DNA of 64,000 nt, taken from the NCBI GenBank assembly GCA_963969345.1, contig OZ017767.1, forward strand, positions 4,864,739 through 4,928,738, given 5' to 3'. Positions 1-11,946 of the stretch are shown in pieces. The position numbers and the translations under genes were made by a program. This stretch comes from Turbatrix aceti. Taxonomy: Eukaryota; Nematoda; Chromadorea; Rhabditida; Panagrolaimidae. The notes under the pieces were generated by a model. The model did no database searches. It saw only the letters and a program-made list of their open reading frames with translations, and was not told the DNA's origin. Positions within the stretch are counted from its first letter, which is position 1. Each line of letters opens with the position of its first letter.

Positions 1-2354
1 AGAGAAACAAACTCACGTCGATGAATGAAAATCTCCATCGCAGGGAAGCCGACGTGCCACAAACGAAACCACCACCACCAACTTCTTCTACAAGACAAGC
101 GCCAAAAAAACAATCAAAGAGAGCGAGATGCAAGCACGGCGCGAACGACTTCTCGCCTAAGGAGACCAATTTACTCGTGTCGAGTGTCGAGTGAGTTGGC
201 GTCGATGATGAGTCCTCAGATAATGGCGGGGAGGGGGCAGGCGATTGCCCTAACACGCGGCGGCTTCTAATGGCCTTCGTCTAACCCGAGCATTAGAGGC
301 GAGCGGTGCGCGAAAGGCGCCAGCGAGGGGAGATAAGACTTAGGACCGTTCACCATAAGGCCTTTCACCATAAGGCTTTTCACCATAGGAACGTTCCCCA
401 TATGGGCCTTTCGCCATATGGAATACTCCCCATAGGAACGCTCACCATATCGGGCATTTCCCCATACGGGCGGTTTCCCATATACGCGTTACCCCATAGG
501 GCGATTCACCATATCACCAAGTAATTTTTGTGGGGGAAATTGAAGGTTTAGTGGCATATATCAAAATTGTAAATTTCTGAAAAAAAGTACGAATTCCGGG
601 TTTTCGTGCGCGCCGAAGTTGACTGTGACGTTGCCAGGAGTCACAAAATGTTATCATTTTTGAGTCATAACGTGTTGCTTTATCAAATTTTATTTTTAAT
701 TTATGCTAGTATGTTTAATTCAAAAATAAAATAATTTGAAAAAATGTATAAAATATTCAATCAAATAGAAATTACTATAAAAAATCTGAGACACTTATTA
801 CAAAAGGTCCAGTGATATGGGGAATGCAAATGAAAAAATATGTTTTATCACTCAAAAATGATAACATTTTGTGATACCGCATTTTGTGACTCCTGGCAAC
901 GTCACAGTCAACTTCGGCGCGCACGAAAACCCGGAATTCGTACTTTTTTTTCATAAATTTACAATTTTGATATATGCCACTAAACCTTCAATTTCCCCCA
1001 CAAAAATTACTTGGTGATATGGTGAATCGCCCTATGGGGTAACGCGTATATGGGAAACCGCCCGTATGGGGAAATGCCCGATATGGTGAGCGTTCCTATG
1101 GGGAGTATTCCATATGGCGAAAGGCCCATATGGGGAACGTTCCTATGGTGAAAAGCCTTATGGTGAAAGGCCTTATGGTGAACGGTCCTTATGGCCACGG
1201 CACGACTTGGCAAGGGTTAAAAAACGACTTAACCCTGCACACTGCTGGGCAGCCGGACAACTTGCCACCTGCCGTCTCCGTCCCCCGGCCCGTGGGCACG
1301 GTTAAATAGCCGGTTCAAGGCATGGTTAGCGGGTGATGACTCTTGGGCGGGTTGGGCGTTGCTCTTCCGGGATTATCTCGTCGACGGTGACGCAGCCAGC
1401 AGCCCGAGCTGCTTCGTTGTTGTTTTGTAAGCAGGAGAGCACAAGACAAGGCGCCTCAGCTCGCGGAAAAGCCCCTGCTACTTGGCATTCCAGTGGGTCA
1501 ATCGAGGGTGCCTGCGCGGACATTCTTGCGTCACCCGATGGCAAGCAAAACACCAAAAGCAGGTCGGCTTACGCGTCGCATCGCATCGCATCGTTGTTGT
1601 TGTTGTTGTGTCGCGCGGCAACATCGACGACAAAAAGACGGATACCTTCTCCGAAAATGTCAAGCGCCCCCGGAGTGAGTGGACGGCGGATTACGCGTCA
1701 CCCAGGGCTGTGCGCAGTCTTCTGCCCTTGGGACAAAAATCCTTGACTGTTCTATCGCTGCATTCAAAAAATACTGCGCCAGCCAAAAACAATCACAAGA
1801 GACAAATCTGAATTTCCTAGAAAAGCAGAACTCTGACACAAACCAATTCGAACTACCACAGTTTCAGAAAAATACTAAAAGTTAGTTAGCAAGTGTAAAT
1901 TTCGTAGTTACTTGTATCAATACAGTTGCCTCGACACGCAAACTCTCGCCTGCGCTTTTAGGGGGTATGAAGGAAATTGATTTTGTCTAAGAACCTTCAA
2001 GAACCCCTCTATAATAAAAAAAACATTTCCCGCGGCACCAAATGCAATGAAAAAAGACGACGGCACACGCTCGCTATAAGTACAGTCTCGGGAAGGTGAC
2101 TAATCACGTAATGGAGCCGCTCTCGATGCCACGACAGGTGGTCAGCTCGTCCAGCCCTCCTCCGAGGCGCAAATCTGGTGGCGCGCGCGCCAAGCCACAC
2201 GTCCGGCCGGTACCTCATTAGAGACAAAAGCTGATTAGTCCCGCGCCGTAGGCGGCCGTTAATTGGGTTAAAAGCGGCGTGTTTGAGCAGGGAGACAAGA
2301 TTAAAGCAAGCAGACCAGACGGCAGAGGGAGGATGATTGCGGAAAACGACTCAC
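1..2354 (-). other. Intron of the protein kinase D gene (runs off the left edge)
   Basis: No further kinase D exon (C1, PH or kinase domain) is recognisable left of the donor at 2349-2354. I read this stretch as one large intron reaching past the window edge. Apart from the foldback element it holds no conserved reading frame. There is CAN/TTG-rich low-complexity sequence near 1560-1620. Confidence 0.5.
342..1189. mobile_element. Foldback (long terminal inverted repeat) element with beaded ends
   Basis: The left arm (342-664) and right arm (851-1189) are near-perfect reverse complements, separated by an AT-rich 186-bp middle. The outer ~190 bp of each arm is built of about eleven degenerate 15-17 bp beads, each with a CCATA or CCATATGG core. 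The inner part of each arm is unique sequence, including GTGACGTTGCCAGGAGTCAC. The right arm has a small extra block near 873-887 that duplicates ATTTTGTGA. No transposase reading frame is present, so this is a non-autonomous element. The ends are AGGACCG...CGGTCCT, and I could not find a convincing target-site duplication. It lies inside the large second intron of the minus-strand protein kinase D gene. Confidence 0.85.
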
Positions 2355-3195
2355 GACTGATGATGATCTCGACGAGCGTGCCTTCTGAGACGTCGGCACT
2401 GTTGGTGACGAGCTGGAGGATGTTGACCGAGGACAGGTCGTGTCGGTACAGCAGGATGTGGTCGACCACGTTTTCGCCGAGCGAATGCGACGGGTACTGC
2501 AGACGCGAGAGGATTAGGATTACTTTCATTAGAACAAAATTAATTTGGAAGTCGTTAACCCCCTATTTTTAGAAGAGCTTGCAAGAAATATCTCTTTTTT
2601 GATTATGTCCGCATTAATATGCGGCCTTCAGCCGCAGAGCCGACATCGATGTAATGTACGGCCTGTGAGCTCGGTGACAAAAATTTTATATATTGTATTC
2701 GGTGCTTTTAAAAAGTCAGTTTTTATACGAAAAAACTTTTGCATCAAAATTTCCGTTTAAAATTGAAAATTAAAAACTCACATATTTTTTAATGAAACGA
2801 GCGGCCAGATCGCGAAGGTCGCGAAGAGCAATTTCCTGGCCATCGATGGTGATGGACTCCTTGATGACACCGCTCTGGAGGAAGAAGGAAAGGCCGCTCA
2901 TGGTTTGGGCACTGTTCGAAGACGGCTGGAGATCGAGCTTGAAGACGGCGGCCGACGTCGACGTCGACGTGGACGGGGCTTCGTGGTAGGCTGTCAGCGG
3001 TGAGAGGTCGCCGTCTGGCACCGTCTCATTGAACTCCGGGGCTCGGTAGGAAGACCTGTGACCAGCGGGGCCGGCAGAGCGGTGCGAATCGGTCGACGAC
3101 GTCGAGGTAGTACGCTGACGATGGCGAACGACAGCAGAGGTCGCAAGGTCGTCGGTCGAGGTCGACGAGCCGACTGAGTCACTGCAAAGCATCAT
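2355..3195 (-). CDS. Protein kinase D (DKF-type), N-terminal exons only
   Basis: Two exons are visible on the minus strand: 3195-2782 and 2496-2355. They are joined in phase 0 between a GTGAGT donor (2776-2781) and a CTGCAG acceptor (2497-2502). The product starts with a Ser/Thr-rich tail of about 95 residues. It then enters the N-terminal ubiquitin-like domain of protein kinase D, seen as SGLSFFLQSGVIKESITI followed by HILLYRHDLSSVNILQLV and EGTLVEIII. The wording and order match animal PKD1-3 and nematode DKF kinases. Those are diacylglycerol-activated Ser/Thr kinases with C1, PH and catalytic domains further on. Those domains would lie left of this window after the donor at 2354. The start at 3195 is the first of two adjacent ATGs, and an upstream exon cannot be excluded. 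Family assignment is by recalled motif similarity. Confidence 0.75.
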
Positions 3196-6100
3196 TCCGG
3201 GTAACGCCTTGGCCTAGCCTAGGGGGAGACAACAGGGCACATGTGCTGGCCATAAGTGTGCGACATCAAAGTGCTTTTTTTAACTGTCTTCTTTTTGTTT
3301 GGTCTCCACCAGACAAGACAAATACCACCCTGCTGATTTGACTGAGAACAAACACCATTCCGGGCCAAAATTGCAAAATGCTATCCTTGCGCATCGCTGA
3401 AAACGCCTCGCAGCGCTTCCTCATTTGTCGGCGTCGCAGGCAGAGCCCCGTGGCAATTAACAGAGCGGTCAGTCCTTCCAGACTACTGCAGAAAGCCGGC
3501 TTAGCCCCCGCGTGTCCAGTTAGGACGAATAAGTCAAAATTTCTCGCTGGCACCCGGGCCTAACGTCTAAAGCCCCTGTCGCACCAAAAAATGTTTTATA
3601 TTGGGCTGCCGGAAATTGCATTCTGCGTGCGGAGTCAAACACGAGCTACAGTGACCTTTGTGGGTCAAATTTGATTCGTCAAGGGAACAACAGTATTTAC
3701 AAAAAAATTAATTAGAAAAAAAATCGTGAATCAAGTTCAAAAGTCAGTAGTTGACAATTTTTAAAGTTCAGTGCGGCAAAAAAAATATTTACATCCAAGC
3801 ACAGTTAAATATCAATTTTCAAGCAAGGTATACATACCTCCCAAACAAGCAAAAAAATTTTTTTTTCAAGAAAATGTTTTCTGTTTGGTTTTGCGAAGGC
3901 AGACCAAATGCGGAGCAGTTTTAGTAACTCTGCTTTAGGGCAACAAAATGACGGAAGCCTGCCTGCCGGGTTCGTTAGCAAGTTTCCCTGGTGGACCCGA
4001 ATCTTGGTGCTATCTCGGGGCGCATCGCTCCTCGCTTGGGCTGCGTCCCCAGGACACCGATTCTGGCAAATGAACGCAAACCGCGCGGCGGCAGTGGCGA
4101 CGAAGAGGAGAGGAGACTCGCCACGTTACTCCAACACCGCAAAAAAGTTTGAGCTGACAAGAGCACGCGCGAGCGCCCAGGGGGAGATCTCGCCGACAGG
4201 CAGCAGAATTTTTTATTTTGGACGCTGTAATATTTTCGTAAAAGCACCGAGGCAGGCGCTGCTGCTCTTTTTTTTCTGCCGAGGCGAGTCATATGCACCC
4301 GCGCGCACACGCGTCGTGCCGTGCACTACGGAATTATTAGATATCATGCACGTGCCAGGCCATCCGTGAAGTCAAACGCAGCACGCATACACACTGCCTG
4401 ATTGCGACCCAGCGCCGCTTCTGGGACCCGTCCCCAGAACTCTTCGCTCGTGACAGCACCAGCAGCACCGGTGAAGCGCCTCGCTTGCAGGCCAGCTGAC
4501 CGAGACACGAGTAAAAAAAAAAGACTGACATTCGGATAACCGGGACGTTGGCGACTTTCTTCATGGCTGAAGGACGGCAGGGCAGGTAATCGATCACGAA
4601 GCAATCGCCGTTTTGCCTTCCATGGGGCTCGTTGGATGACCACTACCTCCTGCAATTTTCGGTCAACGCCGCTCAGAACCCGAGGGGGGACTCGAGTTGT
4701 CGGCGCTCGCGATGGATGGATGGATGACCGACTGCAAACGCAGAAGTTGCCGGGCCGCGACGGCAGACTCGGTTCGGCGCCGAGGATGTCAGCGTGAAAG
4801 CTCAGAAAAGTGAAAAGCCGTGTCAAATGCACACACACTAGGGGAGGGGGGCATAACCATGCATCATGAACATGAACGAATTTCAGCAGAGTCAAAAAAC
4901 AAAGCCTTTGGGCAGTTTCGGCGAAGGCGAAGGGGCCGTCATCGTCGTCCTGGCCTGATAATGCTGTCAAACAAATATATCTAGTAGCCAGTAGCAGCAG
5001 AGTCATTCATTGAGATTAATTCGTGTGCATGGAGGAGGCTCTTGGACGAACCACGGGTACATGTATTTACATGCATTCGCCAAAAAAATTATGCCATCAC
5101 GCGTCGTCGTCGACAGAACAGACACGGACTCCACGTGCGATGAGCAACAACCACAACCACAACCAGTGGAGTGGCTTTTCGAGAGAGTGCCAAACCAACA
5201 GGTGAGAAACTCGGCTTATCATTCGTGTGTTGGTGTCTAAAAACACTGCATTTTGCAGTGAGGGCTGGCTCAGTGTCGCCTTTCTGACAAAAGAATGAAT
5301 ACAAATTCAGGGTTAAAGCAAGCAGGGTTGAAGGTGTAAGTAAGCAGGAAGAGTTTCGACAAACATGTATCACAATCACGTCCTTGTAGAACTTTAACAA
5401 TCAATACACGCAGCAAAAGAAAGACCACAGAGCAACTGGGAGGTACAGGGAAGAAAGGTGATCTCCTGACGTGGCGAATCATGACAAGCAGTCGAGTAAG
5501 CGTACAAGAGCCAACGCAAAACACAGCACAACCGGAGCAGGGACAGTGATAAAAAGTCTGCGGCGACCAGAACTGATTGATTCGCCTGATAACGCCGACG
5601 ACGCCTACGACGACGGAAACTGTGCCTCTTCCCAGCTCCGGAAGCAGCCAGCCGCCGGCGACCGCGCAGGAGTTGGCTTGCGCCGAAGCGAGTCGGGGCA
5701 AGTCGAGTGCACACCGGACGCTGGTACTCACATCAAATAAAGTGGAAACGAGGCAAAGACGACCGGCGCAAAACTTTTTCTCTCTTCTTCTTCGGCGGCA
5801 CAGGCGCATGTACGCCCTGTGGTCTTGCTTTTTTCTTGAAAGCATTTTCTCTTCGTTGCCGTCGCCAGGAGTAAAAAGAGGGTGGAGGGTAGTGTGCAAA
5901 GCGCGGCCTCTTCTCGTCTCCCTTCTGCATAGTTCATTTTTTTAACACCACGCGGCGCTGCCAGCCAAGGTTGCGTCTTTATTTTTTTTTTTGCTTTGTG
6001 CATACATATTTGGCCCCCGAAGCGGGCGTGCAGTAGCGCGGCCCGGCTAGGTCCAGTTAAAGGTGTCACTTATCTCCTTTATGGGCTAATTGCCTTCTCG

Positions 6101-8413
6101 CAGCCCCTCTCAGACTCGCGTGTCCCCGATGTCTGCTCCCGAATTCACCTGCTACGCCACTCACAGTCTTCTGTGTCCCTGATTTTGGGGTATGATCGTC
6201 CAAATTGGTTTTGTCGCCACTTATGCCAGCACACGTGCACGAAAAATACGCCTAACGCGCCTCGAAACAACTCGCAAATCACGTGGGCTCATTCGCGAGG
6301 CAGAGCACCCACCACTCATTGTGGTTACTCGCAAAACGGGCGATTATCATCCATAAAAACCACCACGAAGGCGAGGAGGGAAGGAGGGAACGGTGTTGAA
6401 TCGGCCGGAGTGCGAAAAGGGCCGGGCCGGGCCGACGAAGGTACAGACGCGTACGTAAGCCGCGCACGTTTCACCTTTTCAGGCCCAGCACCTTTTTTTT
6501 GGAGAGGCCGCGGCAAACAGGAAGAAGGTTGAGGCGAACAAAACAACTCGGGGACACGTGCACGGCTCGAAAAAACGGGGGAGTCATGTCCCATGCCTGC
6601 GTTTGTATAAAAGAAAGCTTGACTTTTGTCGGAGCCCGACTTTTTGTCCAAAAAAGAAAGAAAACAGCTCGAACCGGCCGCGTGAGAGGCAGTCAAGAGC
6701 GAGAGCTGCCGACTAATCTGATACACCTGAGAAAACTGCTCCTTGGCTTCGAGAAGGCAAATTGTCTGCCCTAAAAGCACCTGCCATTGCCTGTCGTGCC
6801 CAAGAATCGGGGACAACTTACTGAATTTGGTCATGTAGGCATGATTGGAAAACAACCCCCAAAGATGCTTAATCGCAGGCCCTGGAGATTCAAAACAAGC
6901 ACAAAAGTTTGCAATGTGCTTGGAAAAACCTGTTTAAAATATGGTTTCCTGCGAAAAACTCGTATTATGGCAAAAACAAGGTCGAAGCAAAGTAAAAAGA
7001 TGAACTGAGTTTTTTCGTACTCCAAAAATCAAAATTTGCTCGGAAGCATACGGACTTCAGAGGCGAAACGCGGTCCAAAAGGAGTTAAGCAGCAGAACTA
7101 ACGGGGTACTCGGAGAGCGTCAAAAACGGAAGTAGCGATTCCGCAGCCAACTAACTCGGTGGAGGTTGTTGCTCGGAGTGCATATCATTGGCAATTCAAT
7201 TAATTATACACGGCGGCACAAAGCCACCAGCACAAAAAGAAAAATTCAAGCGCGAGCGCGCGGCTGCCCTGCAGGGATAAGACAGCGCCCCGAACTGAAA
7301 ATGAATTAACGCGCCTCCTTCTTCGACGTCGTCCCCACGTGCGAGTGAGTGCAGGACGATAACGGCCTGCGAGGGGCTGTTTCTTAAGCGCACCCGGCAC
7401 AGGTGGCCGGTCGATGGCTGGTTCGCGCACGTTCGACGTCGGACGTCGGAAGTCGGAAGTTGGACATCCGACGATCGGTGAGTGGCCTGTCATGTTTCGG
7501 AGCAGTGGCGCGTCAGACGTGCACTGACTGACTGCGGGCCTGCCTTTCAACCCGACGAGGCGAGACAAGGCAAGTTAGTCAGCGCTGTTCAAACTCCCGG
7601 GAAAAAAAAAGTGAAATTATTGCACTGGCGTTAAAAAGCCACCTCGGCTGAGGGATGGTCATCAGCGCGGACGCTGGCACCCGGGGCAGCCAGAGAGGGA
7701 CTCTCGGCCGCCGGCTATTAACGGAAGAGGAAGAGCCCCGAGCAGCCAGATAATCGACTGCGGCGGCCACCCGCCCGGGAAACAACTACGTGGACCAGGC
7801 GCCTCACTTGACGTCGCGCCTGGGACAAATGCCGCCGCCGCTGCGGCTGCCGGCAGCGGCGGCGATGGCGGCAGCGTCGCCTTCAACGCCCCAACGAGGC
7901 CAGGCCAAGTTGCGCTGCTCCTTTTCAGAAATACTTGAAAGTCACAGAAAGGCAGACACGGGGCAGATTGAATTACCGAAGACAAGCAAGGCGACCCGCA
8001 CTCGAACTATGCTACGTCGAGGGCAACGACTGCATTAGCCGGGCCTGGAAATAAATCTCGGCCCCCCTCGTCCCACTTGGCGATGACAGTCAGTCACCGT
8101 TGCGAAAGGACACCTTTGTTTTTGGCAGCACACGCCAGCCTGTCCCTCCCAGCACATCCATGAGAGCAGTTTGTGACATTTAGAGAAGGCAAGGCTAAAT
8201 TGAAGCGAGCGTCAAACCGGGATGACGGCTGGTGACGGAATGGCAGCCGTGGTGTGAAGGTGAATAAATTATGGCACGACGACTTTTAGTCGGTTGGTGG
8301 CTTTCATGAAAAAAGCTCGCTTGTTATCAAGCTGCGCTGGGGATCAGTAATTATTCACTCGGAATTTGAATTTTCACCACTTACGTCGCTACAACCGCCA
8401 TCAACACGGCCGA
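3196..8413. other. Intergenic region, no recognised gene
   Basis: This lies between the kinase D 5' end (minus) and the histidine phosphatase (plus), so it is the shared divergent promoter region. Open frames here have no conserved motifs, no splice-consistent structure and biased Arg/Ser/Cys composition typical of chance frames. It contains short direct repeats of GACGTCGGA near 7432-7475 and several polypurine and A-rich runs. No RNA gene was recognised. Confidence 0.5.
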
Positions 8414-9637
8414 ATGACAGCAGAGAAAGAAGCACCAAGCAAGACTTCGACCTTCGACGAGGAGGAGTCGTCTTCGGGAGAAGAGGAGGAAGAGTCGGAG
8501 AAACAACCAGTCGTAGGCAAAGCGATCGTCTCTGCCGATCCTGATGTCTTCAGGTTTGTTTTTGGGTCCTCCTGCGCTATCATTAAAAATTGACAAGGCA
8601 AAGAAAGCAGTGCAAAAGTCATTTACACCATACTCAAAATCAAAAAAAGAGCTGAAGTTCTTAACAACAGAAAATGCAGCTTGATTCATGTTAAAAAAAA
8701 AAACGCTGATTGAGCCAAAACTTTGCTAACACGTCGTTTTTACAGACGAATCATTGTTCTTCGTCACGCAGAGCGTCTAGACCGTGTTTTCCCGGACTGG
8801 CAGAAGCAAGCGTGCATCAATGGTTCCTACCGGCCCTACAACGTGAACCACCCTACCAAGCTTCCCATGCGTCGGGGAGGGCTGGCAGCCTTCTCGCACG
8901 ATCCTCCCATCACCGAACTCGGCAGGATGGTAGCTCGACTTGTCGCGCAGTCTGTTGCAATTGCGGGCCACAAGTTAGAAGCCATTTACGTGTCACCGGC
9001 ATTGCGATGCCTACAAACGGCGGAAGTGCTTGTCAGGATTCTGGGCCCGGTGATAACGCGAATCGAACCAGGTCTTTTTGATTTTGCAGGCTTTTACGAG
9101 AGCCTTCCGTCGTTTCTGACAGAGACAGAACTCCAGAAAGCGGGAATCAGCGTTGATAAGGAGTACAAGCCGTTCCTCACCCGCTTCGAGCTGGGCCACC
9201 TGATCGGACGCGAGACTAAACAGGATTACTATCATCGTGCCAAATCGGTTGTTCAAAAGTTGTTAAAAGTTTTGGGTTTCGGGAGTCAATTATGTTTGGT
9301 AGATTTCAGCTTGTTGATGAACACCGTCGGGACTGTGCTCATTGTTGCCCACGCGCCGACCGTCGATGCCTGCTGCAGGGCACTGCTCGATTTGCCGCGT
9401 TCCGTTCCGGCGGAGCGCTATTTTGATCACCTCTCGGATCAGTACCCGTATTGCACGTCCGTGCTTCTCGATCAGGTAGATTCTTTCTGGAATTTTTTAA
9501 ACCATAAAAAAACGCCTCGTCGCACCGTTTTTCAGCTAAAAACCTCAGGAGCGTGGAAACTGGGCAAGCCTCTTCTGCCGGTTCACTTCCTCAATCAATC
9601 GACTGTCTTTGATCGCAACTGCTTGACGCGTCGTTAA
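8414..9637 (+). CDS. STS/UBASH3-type histidine phosphatase
   Basis: Exon 1 (8414-8553) encodes an acidic Ser/Glu-rich tail of about 47 residues. It joins 8746 to give VFRRIIVLRHAERLDRVF, the catalytic RHxxR motif of the phosphoglycerate-mutase fold. The rest follows the UBASH3/STS phosphatase domain in order: PITELGRMVARLV, YVSPALRCLQTA, IEPGLFDF and LIVAHAPTVDACC (second catalytic His). Unlike UBASH3, the UBA and SH3 domains are absent, so the product is a stand-alone phosphatase of about 305-323 residues. The usual RHG is RHA here. A 60-nt in-frame intron (9476-9535) ends with TTTTTCAG. Another short in-frame intron probably ends at 9309, with its donor at 9259 or 9262. Expected activity is phosphatase, perhaps on phosphotyrosine as for UBASH3B, but the substrate is unknown. 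Confidence 0.85.
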
Positions 9638-11670
9638 ACGCAATGCGTTGTTTTTTAATTCATGGAACTCAATACCTCAGAAAGAACGTTTTTCCCATCC
9701 GGAATTCGACGTGATCCAAAAATAAACAAAAAAAATGTGTGCGCCTGAACAATGCCGCCGGGCTTTCTTTGTTCGTCGTTTGATTCCGTGAACGACGACA
9801 AAAGGAGATTTGAAATGGATGATTGACGTCAAAAAGCCGCTCACCGTGTTCTGTGATTGTTCTTTTCCCTCCACTCGAAAAAAATACAAGAGCCGGGTAA
9901 CAGCAATGAGCCGAGTGTCGTCCTCATTGCTGGAAGAGGTGAGGTCGCCCTTCTTCTGTGCGTGACTCGCATTCGGCTTTGGTTGGGGCGTTGTCCTTGT
10001 CCCGCGCGTCCTGCGCTTCCGTCGGAATGCCCGTGGCTCACTCACTCCCGGCCGGCCGGGGCCGATGTTTATACAACAGTCTTCTTTTCTGCAGAACGAG
10101 TGGTCGCTCTGCAACTCATTTTTTTGATCCGCTCCAAACTTTGTTTGCGCGCGTACTTGTGTTGTTCGGCTCAACAGGCAGTCGTCGTCAGTTGCGCTGC
10201 TCTCCCTCTGGACTGCAACACAAGCCGTTGGTTGCCCTGCCCTGTCCTGCCCTTCCGATGACTCGCCTCTTTTTTTTTTTTCGAAAAAAAAAGGAAGCTC
10301 ATTTCAAAAGTTTGAAGCAGTCGGCGACTGTGATCGAGCTGCTTTGCTCTGCTGGACGTGATTCGGTTTTTTGTTTTCGGATGCCGGAGTTAAGGTGGGC
10401 GTGGCACACCGTGTACTCAGGCGGCTTTCTTTCTCTATAACAATGCATTTTTTTCTGAAGCGCATTCCACAGCGTAATATGTACATTCCCGCTCTACCCA
10501 GGCGTTTCTGGGGAAACAGGGGCCTGACCGACCCAAAGACGGACCTCGGCTTGTTGCGCTTGGCACGAGATTAGCCATCAAGGCCTGCCTGCCAAACAAC
10601 CTTTTCTATAGCTCCGTTGTTTTCAACAAGTAATTTTTTGTTTGAACTATAAAATATTTCAAAATTTCAGGCCTCAAATTAATTTTCAAATAGGCCGCCC
10701 TCTTTTTTCCCATTTTTCTCATGCGCGGACTCGACAATCTTAGATATTCATGGACAAATCGCGTTTTGTGTTAATGGCACTCCAAGCGCAGTTGATCCGC
10801 AGCTGTCTGTTGCCAGACGCCACCGAGATGGATGAGACGAAATCCCTCTCTCCGGGCAGCTTGTCGTATTAATGCGCATGCGAGTGTCGCCATTTGGGCC
10901 ACCGCTTTCATCGGCTTTTGCTGAATTTTGAGTATCTCAAAATATTATTCTCTTTTCTCGTTTGTGGTTCTTCTCCGCATTTTGCCTGTGGTAGGCCAAC
11001 TGGCTGCTGCTTGCTTCTTTCTTCTGTGCAACAGTCTGGTGACCACCTGCATGCAGCCGGTCCGGGAATCCGCGGGGGGCTTTGTGTAATCCCACTGCCT
11101 GCCAGAAAATGCGGCGAGTATAGGACCGTAATCTATATCTATTTTTCTGTCCGCCCGACAGGTCTGTTGACGGTTGGTTTTCTTCTCTTCCCTAAAACGT
11201 GTAGTGTTTTTTTGCCTCCCCACAAAGGGGGATGACATAAATCCAATCCGCTTTGGGGCAGGGCAGGGCTTTGTTCGTGCGCGAGAGCTGTGTGAAGATT
11301 TCCGTGTGCTGAGGGCGTCGTGTGCTGATGTGAGTGAATCCCACAAAAACAGTTGTTTTCGTTTCCGCGTCGGTCGATCAGCCCAACCCGGTGTCGCTTG
11401 CCTTCCCATTAGACTCTGCGCGACAGGGACAAATTGATTCACGGGTCATTTTGTCTCCAGCGAGGCAACATGTTGCCGTAGACTTGTTTTTCCATTCGAT
11501 GAACGGGCCCGCGTGACGCCGAGGTCGTGCTTGCTTTCGAACATCACGCGGTCTCGAAGGGGATTGTTTACGAATGCGATGCGCGATGTATGTATCGGAA
11601 TCAATCCCTGAACAAACACCCAAATTTCCGTTTTCAGCCCAGTTCGGACCTCTCTCTCTCAGCAGGCACC
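9638..11670. other. Intergenic region, no recognised gene
   Basis: There is an AATAAA-type signal near 9720, about 80 bp after the phosphatase stop. The rest has no conserved frame. An acceptor-like CGTTTTCAG ends at 11637, just before the small peptide gene. It could be a trans-splice site or the end of a 5'UTR intron. Confidence 0.45.
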
Positions 11671-11946
11671 ATGAACTCCCGATTCCTCATCTTCGTCCTC
11701 TTCGCCATCGCTCTGAGCGGTGAGTTCCCTCTTCCCCTTTGGCTTCTATTTACCTCATTCCCTGTTTTAGGATCATTGGTGTTCGGACAGGGTGTCAACG
11801 AAACCGCAGAAGGCCTTCCTAATGAGCCTGCTGTCCTCGACGAAAACACCACCACGACCACGACGACCGCGGCTCCCTCCGCAGCTAGCACGGTGACCCT
11901 CGCCGGCCTCATCGTCCCCGCCATGGTCTATTCGCTCTTCTGCTAG
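11671..11946 (+). CDS. Small secreted, Thr-rich, probably GPI-anchored peptide
   Basis: Two exons, 11671-11719 and 11771-11946, flank a 51-nt intron (GTGAGT...TGTTTTAG) and encode 74 residues. The first ~20 residues form a clean signal peptide (MNSRFLIFVLFAIALSG...), with the hydrophobic core interrupted by the intron. The mature part is short and acidic, with one N-glycosylation site (NET) and a run of seven Thr likely to be O-glycosylated. The C-terminus is a hydrophobic tail (TLAGLIVPAMVYSLFC) after a small-residue stretch (APSAAST), the layout of a GPI-attachment signal. A polypyrimidine tract and TTTTCAG lie 34 bp upstream. I recognise no family. Exon structure, signal peptide and tail together make a real gene likely, despite the small size. 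Confidence 0.7.
   Translation: MNSRFLIFVLFAIALSGEFPLPLWLLFTSFPVLGSLVFGQGVNETAEGLPNEPAVLDENTTTTTTTAAPSAASTVTLAGLIVPAMVYSLFC

Noticed and set aside
306..1213. Two mirror-image open frames rich in HHKAFHH and PYG words
   Set aside because: They are translations of the beaded inverted-repeat arms of the foldback element, not genes.
3908..5899. Several 150-220 codon frames on both strands
   Set aside because: Biased low-complexity composition, no conserved motif, and no matching splice sites.
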